Below, in pieces: positions 41,382 through 50,256 of a stretch of 64,000 nt of DNA. This stretch comes from E44-bin32 sp034430595 (GTDB lineage: Bacteria; Chloroflexota; Anaerolineae; Anaerolineales; E44-bin32), in contig DAOUEL010000002.1 in the NCBI GenBank assembly GCA_034430595.1, positions 6,626 to 70,625 of the forward strand, in the 5' to 3' direction. Position 1 is the first letter of the stretch. Every line of letters begins with the position of its first letter. Below the pieces are notes generated by a model that was not told the DNA's origin, made no database searches, and saw nothing but the letters and a program-made list of their open reading frames with translations. Position numbers and translations under genes: made by a program.

Positions 41382-42634
41382 GTTCGATCCCCGGTGTGGG
41401 TTTGAAAATCAGCACGGAAGTGCTCGATTCCGGAAATGACAGGCATGAGGGCGAATTCGCCCAGCGCACAGAGGCACTTTCCCTGGATGCCGCGTGCCAC
41501 GCTGTCCAACAATTCGATGTCTTCCGGCGAGGCATTGCCCTCCTGGATGCGCTTGGTAACGTGGTACATCCAGTACGTGCCTTCGCGGCAGGGGGTGCAT
41601 TTGCCACAGGATTCATGCTTGAAGAAGCTGGAGGTCTTGTAGACCATCCAGGATATGTCGACACTCTCATCCATGACGATGATCGAGGCTGAGCCAAGCT
41701 GCGAGCCGATGGCCGGAACGGATTCGTAATCCATCGGCGTGTCGAGCACCTCATCCGTTGCAGCTAAGAGGGGTGCAGAAGCGCCGGCTGGCATGATGCC
41801 TTTGATCCTCCGGCCCCCTCGAATACCACCGCCATGCTCGTAGATCAGCTCGCGGAAGGTGCTCCCTAACGGCAGCTCGTAGTTGCCCGGCCGCTCGACA
41901 TGCCCTGAGAGCGAGAACACCTTGGGGCCCGGGCTTTTCTCGGTCCCGATCGTACGGTACCAGTCTGCGCCGCGGGTGATGATCGGCGGCAGGTTGGTGA
42001 GTGTTTCCACGTTGTTCACCACGGTGGGTTTGGCGAAAAGACCTTCCGCTGCTGGGAACGGTGGTCGCAGGCGTGGTTGGCCTAACTTGCCCTCCAGCGA
42101 TTCGAGCAGCGCCGTCTCCTCGCCGCAGATGTAGGCGCCGGCTCCGAGATGAACGTAAATATCGAGCGAAAAATCGGTTCCGAAGAGCTTCTTCCCCAGC
42201 AGCTTCGCCTCGTAGAGCGCTTCGATCTTCGTCTCCAGCCTGTGGGCCAGATCCCAGAATTCTCCCCGGCAGTAGACGTAGGCGACATTCGCCTGCGCGG
42301 CGTAAGCACAGATGGCAACACCCTCCAGGAACTGGTATGGATTGTGTTCCATGATCTCGCGATCTTTAAAGGTCCCTGGTTCGGACTCATCAGCGTTCGC
42401 GACGACGTAGCGTGGGTAGACGTCTGGGGTCAGGAAACTCCATTTGACCCCGGTTGGAAACCCGGCTCCGCCCCGCCCGCGCAACCCGGCGGCTTTGACC
42501 TCGTCAATTACCTGCTGTGGGGTCTGCTTCTTAACGACCTGCTCGAACGCCTCATAACCCCCGTTCTTGCGATAGACTTCGAGCTGGTCGATGCCTTCGA
42601 TATCACGGTGCCGCAGGAGGATATATTCAGTCAT
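41378..42634 (-). CDS. nuoF: NADH-quinone oxidoreductase subunit F
   Basis: The 418-residue NADH- and FMN-binding subunit. GLRGRGGAGFPTGVKWSF is the FMN/NADH loop and ICGEETALLESLEGKLGQPR follows. The N3 cluster motif ESCGKCTPCREGTYWMY near residue 345 is intact. It overlaps nuoE and nuoG at its two ends. Presence of E, F and G means the enzyme is the NADH-oxidising type. Confidence 0.98.
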   Translation of the reverse strand: MTEYILLRHRDIEGIDQLEVYRKNGGYEAFEQVVKKQTPQQVIDEVKAAGLRGRGGAGFPTGVKWSFLTPDVYPRYVVANADESEPGTFKDREIMEHNPYQFLEGVAICAYAAQANVAYVYCRGEFWDLAHRLETKIEALYEAKLLGKKLFGTDFSLDIYVHLGAGAYICGEETALLESLEGKLGQPRLRPPFPAAEGLFAKPTVVNNVETLTNLPPIITRGADWYRTIGTEKSPGPKVFSLSGHVERPGNYELPLGSTFRELIYEHGGGIRGGRRIKGIMPAGASAPLLAATDEVLDTPMDYESVPAIGSQLGSASIIVMDESVDISWMVYKTSSFFKHESCGKCTPCREGTYWMYHVTKRIQEGNASPEDIELLDSVARGIQGKCLCALGEFALMPVISGIEHFRADFQTHTGDRT

Positions 42635-43127
42635 CGCTCCCCCTCTGGCGCAGTTCCTCGATCAAGCCCATCGTCGAGGACACATCTTGATTCTCGTGGT
42701 AGTGAATGCCTTCGTCGTCCTGGAGTTGGAACATGGGCGCCTTATCGCAGCCCGCCAGGCACATGACCCCTTCCACGGTCACCAGGCCATCGTCCGTCGT
42801 TTCGCCAAGCTGAATCCCCAGATTGGTGCAGACCTCTTTTGCAAAGGCTTCAGCACCGCGCAATGCACAGGGCAGATCCGTGCAAATCTGGATGCGGTAC
42901 TTGCCCTCCTGTTTATCGTGCAGCAGGGTGTAGAACCCGGTCAGCCCGCCAACCTGGGTCGGATCGAGCTCGAGCAGGGCGGCGATTTCGTCGATGGCAT
43001 CTTCCGTGATATAGCCATAGGTGTGCTGTGCAAGATAGAGCAGAGGCAGCACGGCCGCCCTTTTCTGATCGGGCGGATACTTCGAAAGAATACGTTCGAT
43101 TTCCGCTTGATGATTATCTGCCAACAA
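42627..43127 (-). CDS. nuoE: NADH-quinone oxidoreductase subunit E
   Basis: A 166-residue thioredoxin-like subunit that carries the N1a 2Fe-2S cluster: CTDLPCALRGAEAF and VMCLAGCDKAPMFQL hold the four Cys. The N-terminal region AEIERILSKYPPDQKRAAVL is typical. I chose TTG 43127, which has AGGAG eight bases upstream; a TTG at 43166 would add 13 residues but has no such site. Confidence 0.93.
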   Translation of the reverse strand: MLADNHQAEIERILSKYPPDQKRAAVLPLLYLAQHTYGYITEDAIDEIAALLELDPTQVGGLTGFYTLLHDKQEGKYRIQICTDLPCALRGAEAFAKEVCTNLGIQLGETTDDGLVTVEGVMCLAGCDKAPMFQLQDDEGIHYHENQDVSSTMGLIEELRQRGSDD

Positions 43128-43178
43128 GGTATGCACTCCTGGCAACAGCTCAACGGCAGCCTGCAAGGTTGCTGCCGA

Positions 43179-44411
43179 TCAGCGATCTGTATCTCCTAAA
43201 ATCGGATCGAGACTGCTGATAATGGCGACGAGGTCCGCGACGAGGTAACCACGCGACATCATCGGCAATGCTTGCAGTGCGGCGAAGCTGGGGGTGCGGA
43301 AATGCACCCGGTACGGCTTGGGGCCTCCATCACCTTCGAGAAAGCAGCCCAGCTCGCCGCGTGGTGATTCGACGGTGACAAAGACGGAATTCTTCGGCGC
43401 CGGGAAGCCCTCCGTCCACAGCTTGAAATGGTGAATTACAGCTTCCATGCTGTGCCCAAGCTCGGAACGCGGCGGCGGTACGAATTTACGATTGTCGCTC
43501 CGGAAAGGTCCTTCTGGAAGCCGATCGATCGCCTGCTCGATGATACGCAGCGACTGCCGCATCTCCTCGATGCGCACGATATAGCGATCGTAAACATCAC
43601 CATGCGTGCCAAGCGGCACGTCGAATTCGTAGCGCTCGTAGCCGCTGTAAGGATTGGATTTCCGTAAATCCCAATTCACACCGGCGGCCCGGGCGACGGG
43701 ACCGCTCAAGCCCCACTCAAGCGCTTGCTCGGCAGTTATGGCACTGATGCCGCGCGTACGGTCGATATAGAGCGGGTTTTTGGACAGCAACGATTCATAT
43801 TGTTGAATGCGGTCTGGCAGGTAAGAGACAAAATCACGCACTGCGCCTTCGAACTCGGGGGGAACGTCGCGCCACAACCCGCCGGGCCGTATAAAGGAGG
43901 TCATCATGCGTGCGCCGGAGCACATTTCAAAAATATCGAGGACGTGCTCGCGCTCACGGAAGCAATACAGAAAGAGCGATGCCGCCGCCAGGTCGAGAGC
44001 GTGAGTACCGAGAAAGATCAGATGGGATGAAATCCGCTGCAGTTCGGCCAGGATCACCCGCACTACCTGGGCTCGCTCCGGCACGTCAAGGTCGACCAGC
44101 TTCTCAACCGCCAGGCAGTAGCACAGGTTGTTGCCCAGGTTGTTGAGGTAATCCATCCGGTCCGTCATCACGAGCGACTTTTCGTAGCTCTTGGCTTCCA
44201 TGTTCTTTTCGATCCCGGTATGCAGGAAGCCGATATCAGGAACAACATTCACCGCAACTTCACCATCGAGCTCGAGCAGCAGGCGCAGTACTCCATGCGT
44301 GCTCGGATGCTGCGGCCCCATGTTGAGCAGGACCGTATCACCTTCGATCGCTCGCTCTGAGACCAGGCCCCGCAGTTCGTCAAGCGTTAATTGACGTTCT
44401 TCTATCGCCAT
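43179..44411 (-). CDS. nuoD: NADH-quinone oxidoreductase subunit D
   Basis: The 410-residue 49-kDa-type subunit that lines the quinone site. NMGPQHPSTHGVLRLLLELD is the conserved N-terminal loop with the key His. GFLHTGIEKNMEAKSY, SGPVARAAGVNWDLRK and the C-terminal DLVAIISSLDPILGDTDR are present. ATG 44411 (MAIEERQ, GGAG upstream) was chosen over an in-frame start at 44444. Confidence 0.97.
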   Translation of the reverse strand: MAIEERQLTLDELRGLVSERAIEGDTVLLNMGPQHPSTHGVLRLLLELDGEVAVNVVPDIGFLHTGIEKNMEAKSYEKSLVMTDRMDYLNNLGNNLCYCLAVEKLVDLDVPERAQVVRVILAELQRISSHLIFLGTHALDLAAASLFLYCFREREHVLDIFEMCSGARMMTSFIRPGGLWRDVPPEFEGAVRDFVSYLPDRIQQYESLLSKNPLYIDRTRGISAITAEQALEWGLSGPVARAAGVNWDLRKSNPYSGYERYEFDVPLGTHGDVYDRYIVRIEEMRQSLRIIEQAIDRLPEGPFRSDNRKFVPPPRSELGHSMEAVIHHFKLWTEGFPAPKNSVFVTVESPRGELGCFLEGDGGPKPYRVHFRTPSFAALQALPMMSRGYLVADLVAIISSLDPILGDTDR

Positions 44412-44443
44412 CCTCGTCTCCACCTTGCCCGGACTAACCAGCA

Positions 44444-44965
44444 CTACTCTTTTGCATAGGGTTTACGCCGATTGATCTCATCGAAATTAAATGTGAACTG
44501 CACTTCCTCGTAGCCGAGCGGGTAATCCTTGCGCAGAGGATGTCCGACCCAATCAATCGGCATAAGGATGCGGCGCAGGTCGCTGCTGCCCTCAAATCTA
44601 ATCCCGAACAAATCGAAGATCTCCCGCTCATACCAATTCGCGTTGACAAACAGCGGTTCAAGGGAGGGTGTGCTGGGCTCATCGCCCCCGACCGGGACCC
44701 GCAGGCCGATGAAAGCTGCATGCTTGTGAGAATACAGCTGGTAAACAACATGGAAGCGCGGCTCATCTGGCCAGTAGTCAACCGCGGTCAACGCGGCCAG
44801 GTAGCCAAATGCCAGTTCCGGATCATCACGCAGCAGTCCACAGGCTTCATGCAGCGCTTCACCCGGCAAGACGAGCGTCGTCTGGCCTCGGAATTCGCGC
44901 AGCTCGAGAATGCGTTCGCCAAGACGTTCCCGCAAGTTATCAACTGCTGTTTCAATCACACCCAT
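44444..44965 (-). CDS. nuoC: NADH-quinone oxidoreductase subunit C
   Basis: The 173-residue 30-kDa-type subunit. VYQLYSHKHAAFIGLRVPVG and WYEREIFDLFGIRFEGSSD are the family signature, followed by LRRILMPIDWVGHPLRKDYP. ATG 44965 has GAGGG nine bases upstream; ATG 44974 is possible. A separate gene here, not fused to nuoD. Confidence 0.96.
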   Translation of the reverse strand: MGVIETAVDNLRERLGERILELREFRGQTTLVLPGEALHEACGLLRDDPELAFGYLAALTAVDYWPDEPRFHVVYQLYSHKHAAFIGLRVPVGGDEPSTPSLEPLFVNANWYEREIFDLFGIRFEGSSDLRRILMPIDWVGHPLRKDYPLGYEEVQFTFNFDEINRRKPYAKE

Positions 44966-45061
44966 TTGCGTCATCCCTCAGCGCAGCCCGCTCCGGCTTC
45001 CACCAGGCGTTGGGCTCTCATGCTCCAGAAAATCAAGACCCGACAGGAGGTCGCTCGAACG

Positions 45062-45544
45062 TTACGCGTAATCGCGAATCTTCTCACCCTTGACTTTCTC
45101 GTGCAGGGTGAGAATGCCATGGATCAACGCTTCTGGCCGCGGTGGGCAGCCAGCCACATACACGTCGACCGGTACGATTTCATCAACACCCGGTACAATG
45201 GCGTAGTTGTTGAAAATCCCGCCGCAGGAGCAGCAGTCACCCATCGCCACAACCCATTTTGGATCAGGCATCTGGTCATACAACCGGCGGAGAACGGGCG
45301 CCATCTTGCGCGTCACCCGTCCCGCTACGATCATCAAGTCGCTCTGGCGGGGGCTGGCGCGCATTAATTCCATTCCAAAGCGGGACATATCATAATCCGA
45401 GGCTTCAGCCGCCATCATTTCGATCGCGCAGCATGCCAAACCGAAAAGCATCGGCCACATCGCCCGCGTCCGGCTCCAGTTGACGACCTGCTCGAGCGTT
45501 GTCGTTACAAATCCCAGATTACCAAGTTTTGACTCTACTCCCAT
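45062..45544 (-). CDS. nuoB: NADH-quinone oxidoreductase subunit B
   Basis: The 160-residue subunit that holds the terminal cluster N2. WPMLFGLACCAIEMMAAEAS carries the tandem Cys pair; GDCCSCGGIFNNYA and YVAGCPPRPEALI supply the remaining ligands. All four are intact. ATG 45544 overlaps the nuoA stop by ten bases. Confidence 0.97.
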   Translation of the reverse strand: MGVESKLGNLGFVTTTLEQVVNWSRTRAMWPMLFGLACCAIEMMAAEASDYDMSRFGMELMRASPRQSDLMIVAGRVTRKMAPVLRRLYDQMPDPKWVVAMGDCCSCGGIFNNYAIVPGVDEIVPVDVYVAGCPPRPEALIHGILTLHEKVKGEKIRDYA

Positions 45545-45891
45545 TCCAACGCTCCAATCTTCCACGCATATACCAACCCAATCAGGAGTATCGCGACGAA
45601 AAGGAACATCTCGATTAACCCCTGGACTTTCAACTCCCGCAGCACGACCGCCCAGGGCAGGATGAATACGATTTCGATGTCAAACAGGATGAAGAGGACC
45701 GCGACCAGATAGAAGTGCACCGGGACCCTGCGTGTTCCAGGTCCATAGGGTTCCATTCCTGATTCGTACGGTTCGCTTTTTCGAGAGGATGGTCGGTGTG
45801 GTCCGAAGAGGTGACCCAGCCCGATAACCAGGAAGGCCAGGATGGTTGACAGGAGGATTAAGACTGCAATGGGTAGGTAGTCGCTCGGCAT
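45535..45891 (-). CDS. nuoA: NADH-quinone oxidoreductase subunit A
   Basis: A 118-residue, three-helix membrane subunit, first gene of the operon. KSEPYESGMEPYGPGTRRVP is the conserved acidic loop, followed by FHYLVA-type (VHFYLVAVLFILFDIEIVFI) with the conserved Asp/Glu. ATG 45891 (MPSDYLPIAV) has GAGGA upstream; a longer frame to 45942 is less likely. Confidence 0.97.
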   Translation of the reverse strand: MPSDYLPIAVLILLSTILAFLVIGLGHLFGPHRPSSRKSEPYESGMEPYGPGTRRVPVHFYLVAVLFILFDIEIVFILPWAVVLRELKVQGLIEMFLFVAILLIGLVYAWKIGALEWE

Positions 45892-45962
45892 CCGGTCCTC
45901 TGAATGATTAGGTTTAAGTTGACCGTTCGTGCGATATTTCACAGCTTACGGTCAGGAGCGTC

Positions 45963-45991
45963 ATTCTATCACATGGGTTAGGCTATCACAA
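45963..45991 (-). promoter_or_regulatory. promoter of nuoA-N
   Basis: TTGTGA (45986-45991) and TAGAAT (45963-45968) with a 17-bp spacer on the minus strand. The leader would be about 65 nt. A second TTGACC lies about 20 bp further upstream without a matched -10 box. Confidence 0.55.
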
Positions 45992-46218
45992 TTATTTACG
46001 CGTGGTCAACGGACGCATGGCACGCATCGAGCGGGAAAAATGGCATTGACGCCTGCAAGCTGAATTTCATCCGGCACGGGGGCTCTTGAAGAATGGCTCT
46101 CTTTTATTTTCTTGAGAGTTACTCCCTCGGCACCGCGTTCACCTGGCGGCGTCTTATATTGGCCGGGACGCCTGGCGCAGTGGAACTATACAGCCGATTT
46201 ATCGATACGGGGTTTATA
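45992..46218. other. intergenic region between nuoA and rpoD
   Basis: Together with the nuoA leader, about 330 bp lie between nuoA and the rpoD stop. I see no gene or clear terminator in the 227 bp past the nuo promoter. A weak CTCTC/GAGAG inverted repeat with an A/T-rich loop near 46102-46125 is the only structure. Confidence 0.4.
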
Positions 46219-47793
46219 TCAGGAAAGATAATCGCGCAGGTGGCGGCTGCGAGTCGGATGGCGCAGTTTACGCAGCGCCTTCGCTTCGATCTGGCGAATA
46301 CGTTCTCGCGTTACTTTAAAGTGTTTCCCAACCTCTTCCAGCGTGTAGTCCTTTCCGTCACGTAATCCAAATCGCATTTCCAGGACTTGACGCTCGCGTT
46401 CGGTCAGAACGGATAACGCGTTCTGCACCTGTTCTTTCAGCAATTCGCGCGCCGCTGCATCAACGGGTTCGGGCATGGTCTCGTCTTCAATGAAGTCCCC
46501 CAGCTGGCTTGATTCCTCAGCGCCAACTGGCGTCTCGAGCGACATCGGTTCCTGCGAGATGCGGATGATGCGCCGGACCTTGCCGGCAGCTCGCTTCCAC
46601 TTTCGATCCAGGCTGGGATCAAGCTGCTCTTCCAGGCTCAGGGCTTGCTGAATCAAGCTGATTTCTTCTGGCTCGAGCAGGTCCATTTCCAAGGCCAATT
46701 CTTCGGACGTCGGTGCCCGTCCAAGCTCCTGTTCCATGCGGCGCTGGACCCGCACCAGGCGGTTGATCGTCTCAACCATGTGCACCGGGATGCGGATCGT
46801 ACGAGCCTGGTCAGCGATAGCGCGGCTGATCGCCTGCCGGATCCACCAGGTAGCATAGGTGCTGAATTTGTAACCTTTGGCCGGATCGAATTTTTCGACC
46901 GCCCGCAGCAACCCGATATTGCCCTCCTGGATCAGGTCAAGGAAGGCGATTCCGCGCCCCATGTAGCGCTTGGCCACGCTCACAACCAGGCGTAGATTGG
47001 CCCGGATCAAAGCCCCCTGGGCTTCCTCCGAAAGATCCCGCACAATGTCATACTGCAGGTCCAGATCATCCTCATCGTCGAGCCAGCGTTTCAAGGTCCG
47101 CTTGGTTGGTAAGCCCTGTTCCTTGTCAAAGCGATCGGTCAGGCGTTTCTGAATTGGTGCAGGAAACAGATAAAGGCAGAGGAAAACGTCCAGCGCGTTG
47201 CGGGCGACCTGTTCCCAGGTCGGGTCATTTCCCCACATCTCCGTGTTGAGCCAAGCACGCAGGTAGGAGATCATGCGTGATTGCCAGGTCTGGCGCAGCT
47301 GGATCGCCTCCGCCAGGATTAATTGGGCATCAGGCTGCGGCTGACCAAGCCTGCGGGCATCCTCTTTCACCCTTCGCCAGGATGTGCGCATATCTTCGAA
47401 CAGCGTCAGGTAGACGCTCGTTGGGCCGTCTTCCGTTTTCCCGCGCACCCCGCGTCCGACCCGCAGCAGGTCAAGCCTGTGGAAGGCTTCCATGCGGACA
47501 GCCAGCCAGAGCTCTTGATCCGTGCTTAAAAGATCGACCCGCCCGATTTCCTTCAGATAAAGCCGGACCGGGTCATCGCTCAGCTCGAGGGCGATGGAGA
47601 GCTTTTCCAGCCCCCTGTCATCGCCATCGCTGCCAACTTCGCCGTCAGAATCGTCTTCCAGATCCGGCTCGATTTCGATCGCTTCGCCTTCTACAGCATC
47701 GACCGGATCTTTCAGATCCTGCGATTCTTCCAGGTCATCGTCGCTTAACTCCAATTCGTCTGACTCGACCTGGCGGACTTTCTTCTTCGTCAT
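46219..47793 (-). CDS. rpoD: primary RNA polymerase sigma factor (sigma-70 family)
   Basis: A 524-residue group-1-like sigma factor. The N-terminus is strongly acidic (residues 1-70). Region 1.2 contains DDPVRLYLKEIGRVDLL. A non-conserved insert of about 130 residues lies before region 2. RLVVSVAKRYMGRGIAFLDL, QEGNIGLLRAVEKFD and KFSTYATWWIRQAISRAIAD are regions 2.1-2.4. Region 4 ends ERIRQIEAKALRKLRHPTRS. It follows dnaG after 15 bp, the classical macromolecular-synthesis pairing. Confidence 0.97.
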   Translation of the reverse strand: MTKKKVRQVESDELELSDDDLEESQDLKDPVDAVEGEAIEIEPDLEDDSDGEVGSDGDDRGLEKLSIALELSDDPVRLYLKEIGRVDLLSTDQELWLAVRMEAFHRLDLLRVGRGVRGKTEDGPTSVYLTLFEDMRTSWRRVKEDARRLGQPQPDAQLILAEAIQLRQTWQSRMISYLRAWLNTEMWGNDPTWEQVARNALDVFLCLYLFPAPIQKRLTDRFDKEQGLPTKRTLKRWLDDEDDLDLQYDIVRDLSEEAQGALIRANLRLVVSVAKRYMGRGIAFLDLIQEGNIGLLRAVEKFDPAKGYKFSTYATWWIRQAISRAIADQARTIRIPVHMVETINRLVRVQRRMEQELGRAPTSEELALEMDLLEPEEISLIQQALSLEEQLDPSLDRKWKRAAGKVRRIIRISQEPMSLETPVGAEESSQLGDFIEDETMPEPVDAAARELLKEQVQNALSVLTERERQVLEMRFGLRDGKDYTLEEVGKHFKVTRERIRQIEAKALRKLRHPTRSRHLRDYLS

Positions 47794-47808
47794 ACGCGAA
47801 TAACGCTC

Positions 47809-49743
47809 CTATGCTCCAGCCATCGTCTGTGCTGTACCTGGCCCGCGTGCAAGGGCTCGATCAAGCCGCTCGCGCTGATCTGCCAATGCCTGCACTCGCC
47901 GTGTGAGCTGCCAGATCTCTTCTTTCAGTTCGGCTTGATCCCCACCTTCGCTCTCCTGCAGCGCTTCGAGTTGAAAACGCAGGTTGTTCAGCTCTGCGTC
48001 CAGGCTGCGCTTTCGAAGGCGATAATAATTGGCGAGTATCTCCTCCAGCACGCGCGGTCGGGTCAGGTCCAGATTCTCTGCCGCCTTCTGTAGATCCTCC
48101 GCCGCTTCAATCAGTGCCGGCGCCAGATCCTGCCGCCAGTACTGTACAGCCTCAAGCTCATCCTGCGCCAATGACTGCCGCAAGCTGGAGAATATCATCT
48201 GCAGCTCGGCGCTGGAAAAATCCGACTTCGTTGGCCGCTCCATCTCCAGGCTCTGGAAAGCACGATCCACCCGGTAAAGCACACTCGGATCGAATAGCAG
48301 CACGCCTAGGCAGAAACGTTCGACGTTGGCCACATTCAAGCTCTGGCCGCTTGATGCCGGTTCTGCCTGCGGTGCGGGCTGTCCGCTGGATTCTACCCTA
48401 CGGCCGCGAGTTGGCCGCCATTCGATCAAGGCGCGCTCATCCACCTTCAATCGACGAGCAAGGTTCTGCCGGTAAGTTTCACGTTCGACCGGATTGGCCA
48501 CATCTTCGATCAGCGGCAGTACCTGCTGCGCAACATACGCTTTGGCCTTTGGATCATCCAGGTTGACCTCAGCTGCGCTGACATCGAGCACATAATCAAC
48601 GATGGTTTGCGCGCCTTCCAGCAGAGCTGGCCAGGCGGTTGGATCGTCGATGACAATCTCGTCTGGATCGAGCCCCTCCGGAAGCCTGACGATACGCAGA
48701 TCGGCATCGAGGCGTCCTTCATATCGAACCAGCCCGCGGGCATTGAAAACGGGTTCCGCCTGTCGATCGAGTGTATCGCGCGCCACATCCAGCCCGCGCA
48801 AGGTCGCCTGGCTGCCGGCTGCATCAGCATCCAGCGCGAGCACTATTCGACGGCTGTAACGCTTGAGCAGCCGCAGCTGTGACTCGGAAAGCGCGGTACC
48901 CATGGGCGAGACTGCATTCTCATAACCTGCCTGAAACAAACCGATCACGTCCATGTAGCCTTCAACGATCACCGCCCGATCTTCACGGCGAATGGCTTGT
49001 CGGGCTTTATCAAGGCCGTATAAAAGCCGGCCCTTGTCGAAGAGTGCGGTTTGCGGGGAGTTCAAATACTTGGGAACTCCTTCTGGATCAAGCACCCGCG
49101 CACCGAAGCCAGTCATTCGAGCTCGCGCGTCCCGAATGGGGAACATAATACGGCCGCGGAAGCGGTCGTAGGTCCCGCCCCCTTCTCGCTCTGTGAGCAG
49201 GCCGGCCTCAAGCAGGTCTTTTTCCTGGAAACCGCGCTCGGTCAGGTGCACCGTTGCCGCATCCCAGGAATCTAATGCGTAACCTACTCCGAACGCTTCC
49301 AATGTTGCATCTGTCATGCCACGTTTATGCAGGTAGTCAAGCGCCTGCTTTCCAGCTTCGGTCTCCACCAAGTTATGCCGGAAGTACGTGACGGCGGCTT
49401 CCAGCAGTTCCCGCAATCTGCCCTGCTCTTCGTCCTGCGCTTCCTGCTCGGGAGTTTGGGGTTGCAGTTCGACGCCGGCTCGCTCGGCCAACTGCCTGAG
49501 CGCTTCGGAAAAATCCCAGCCCTCTTTCTTCATTACGAAACTGAATACATCACCACCTTCGTTGCAGGCGCCAAAGCAACGCCAGGTGCCGCTGTCTGGA
49601 AAGACCGCAAAGGAAGGCGTGCGCGTATTAGGATGGAAGGGGCAAAAACCGGAATAATTCTTGCCCGACTTCCGCAGCTTGACGCTTTCGCCGATGATCT
49701 CGACGATATCGAGCCTGTCCTTGACTTCGTCGATTACACTCAT
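47809..49743 (-). CDS. dnaG: DNA primase
   Basis: Makes RNA primers for replication; 644 residues. The zinc-binding domain is at residues 33-64: CPFHPNTRTPSF, then WRCFGACNEGGD. The last two Cys are separated by three residues instead of two. The catalytic TOPRIM core includes RAVIVEGYMDVIGLFQAGY and the acidic VLALDADAAGSQAT. The C-terminal helical region, about 450-644, would bind DnaB helicase. ATG 49743; a promoter and a leader of about 210 nt lie upstream. Confidence 0.97.
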   Translation of the reverse strand: MSVIDEVKDRLDIVEIIGESVKLRKSGKNYSGFCPFHPNTRTPSFAVFPDSGTWRCFGACNEGGDVFSFVMKKEGWDFSEALRQLAERAGVELQPQTPEQEAQDEEQGRLRELLEAAVTYFRHNLVETEAGKQALDYLHKRGMTDATLEAFGVGYALDSWDAATVHLTERGFQEKDLLEAGLLTEREGGGTYDRFRGRIMFPIRDARARMTGFGARVLDPEGVPKYLNSPQTALFDKGRLLYGLDKARQAIRREDRAVIVEGYMDVIGLFQAGYENAVSPMGTALSESQLRLLKRYSRRIVLALDADAAGSQATLRGLDVARDTLDRQAEPVFNARGLVRYEGRLDADLRIVRLPEGLDPDEIVIDDPTAWPALLEGAQTIVDYVLDVSAAEVNLDDPKAKAYVAQQVLPLIEDVANPVERETYRQNLARRLKVDERALIEWRPTRGRRVESSGQPAPQAEPASSGQSLNVANVERFCLGVLLFDPSVLYRVDRAFQSLEMERPTKSDFSSAELQMIFSSLRQSLAQDELEAVQYWRQDLAPALIEAAEDLQKAAENLDLTRPRVLEEILANYYRLRKRSLDAELNNLRFQLEALQESEGGDQAELKEEIWQLTRRVQALADQRERLDRALARGPGTAQTMAGA

Positions 49744-50256
49744 TGAACGTACAATGGCTCCCTTCGAGCCCGGAAAAATCGGACCTCGACAACAGCGTTA
49801 GAACGCAACTCCCCCGGGAAGCGCATGCTATCCCATGAATGAAACTTCGGTGAGGTGGATTGATCGTTCTGAGCCTGGTTTGCTTATCGTTGGGCCAGGT
49901 CAGGCTTGCATGTTCAAGCTCAGGTTCGATCGGACAGCGCCGGCGCCCGCGGCTGACGATTATAGCCTTTCGATACTTGGCAAGCAATGGACATGAAACG
50001 GGTCAAAGTACAAACCCCGGCTATTTACTGCGAAGAAAGCCCTCCGGCTGCCAAGCGAGGTATTAGCAACATAAGCAAACTGCCGTCAGTTCAAGGAGCT
50101 GGAAACCAGGCGTCGATCTCGGGAATGCTTCAGCTGTGAGCGAGAAGGGATCAACGGCCCACGAAGGCTTCATGTGTTGCCTGTAACCCTGGCTGAGGGG
50201 GAAGTCAGGCGTTACCTAACTCCCTTCTTATTGCGTACGAGAGGCCGTTGGCTGGC
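49744..50256. other. 513-bp intergenic region with dnaG promoter
   Basis: No supported gene. It holds the dnaG promoter at 49959-49987, a GC-rich self-complementary GCGCCGGCGC in the early dnaG leader, and behind glyQS an imperfect inverted repeat near 50190-50220 (GGGAGTTAGG and a G-U-paired complement) without a T-run. That repeat may weakly terminate glyQS. Confidence 0.5.
49959..49987 (-). promoter_or_regulatory. promoter of dnaG-rpoD
   Basis: TTGCTT (49982-49987) and a perfect TATAAT (49959-49964) with a 17-bp spacer on the minus strand. Confidence 0.75.

Noticed and set aside
46160..46200. tRNA-like string (CCTGGCGCAGTGGAAC)
   Set aside because: Resembles a D-arm by chance; no anticodon stem, T-arm or acceptor stem can be folded around it.
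46093..46365. 90-residue plus-strand frame near the rpoD end
   Set aside because: Its last half is antisense to the conserved region 4 of rpoD, and it has no ribosome binding site.
49628..49987. 119-residue frame reading into dnaG in another frame
   Set aside because: Overlaps the conserved DnaG N-terminus and covers the dnaG promoter; codon flow is poor.
50190..50220. Inverted repeat after glyQS as an intrinsic terminator
   Set aside because: The stem needs several G-U pairs and no T-run follows on the minus strand; only mentioned as a weak structure.
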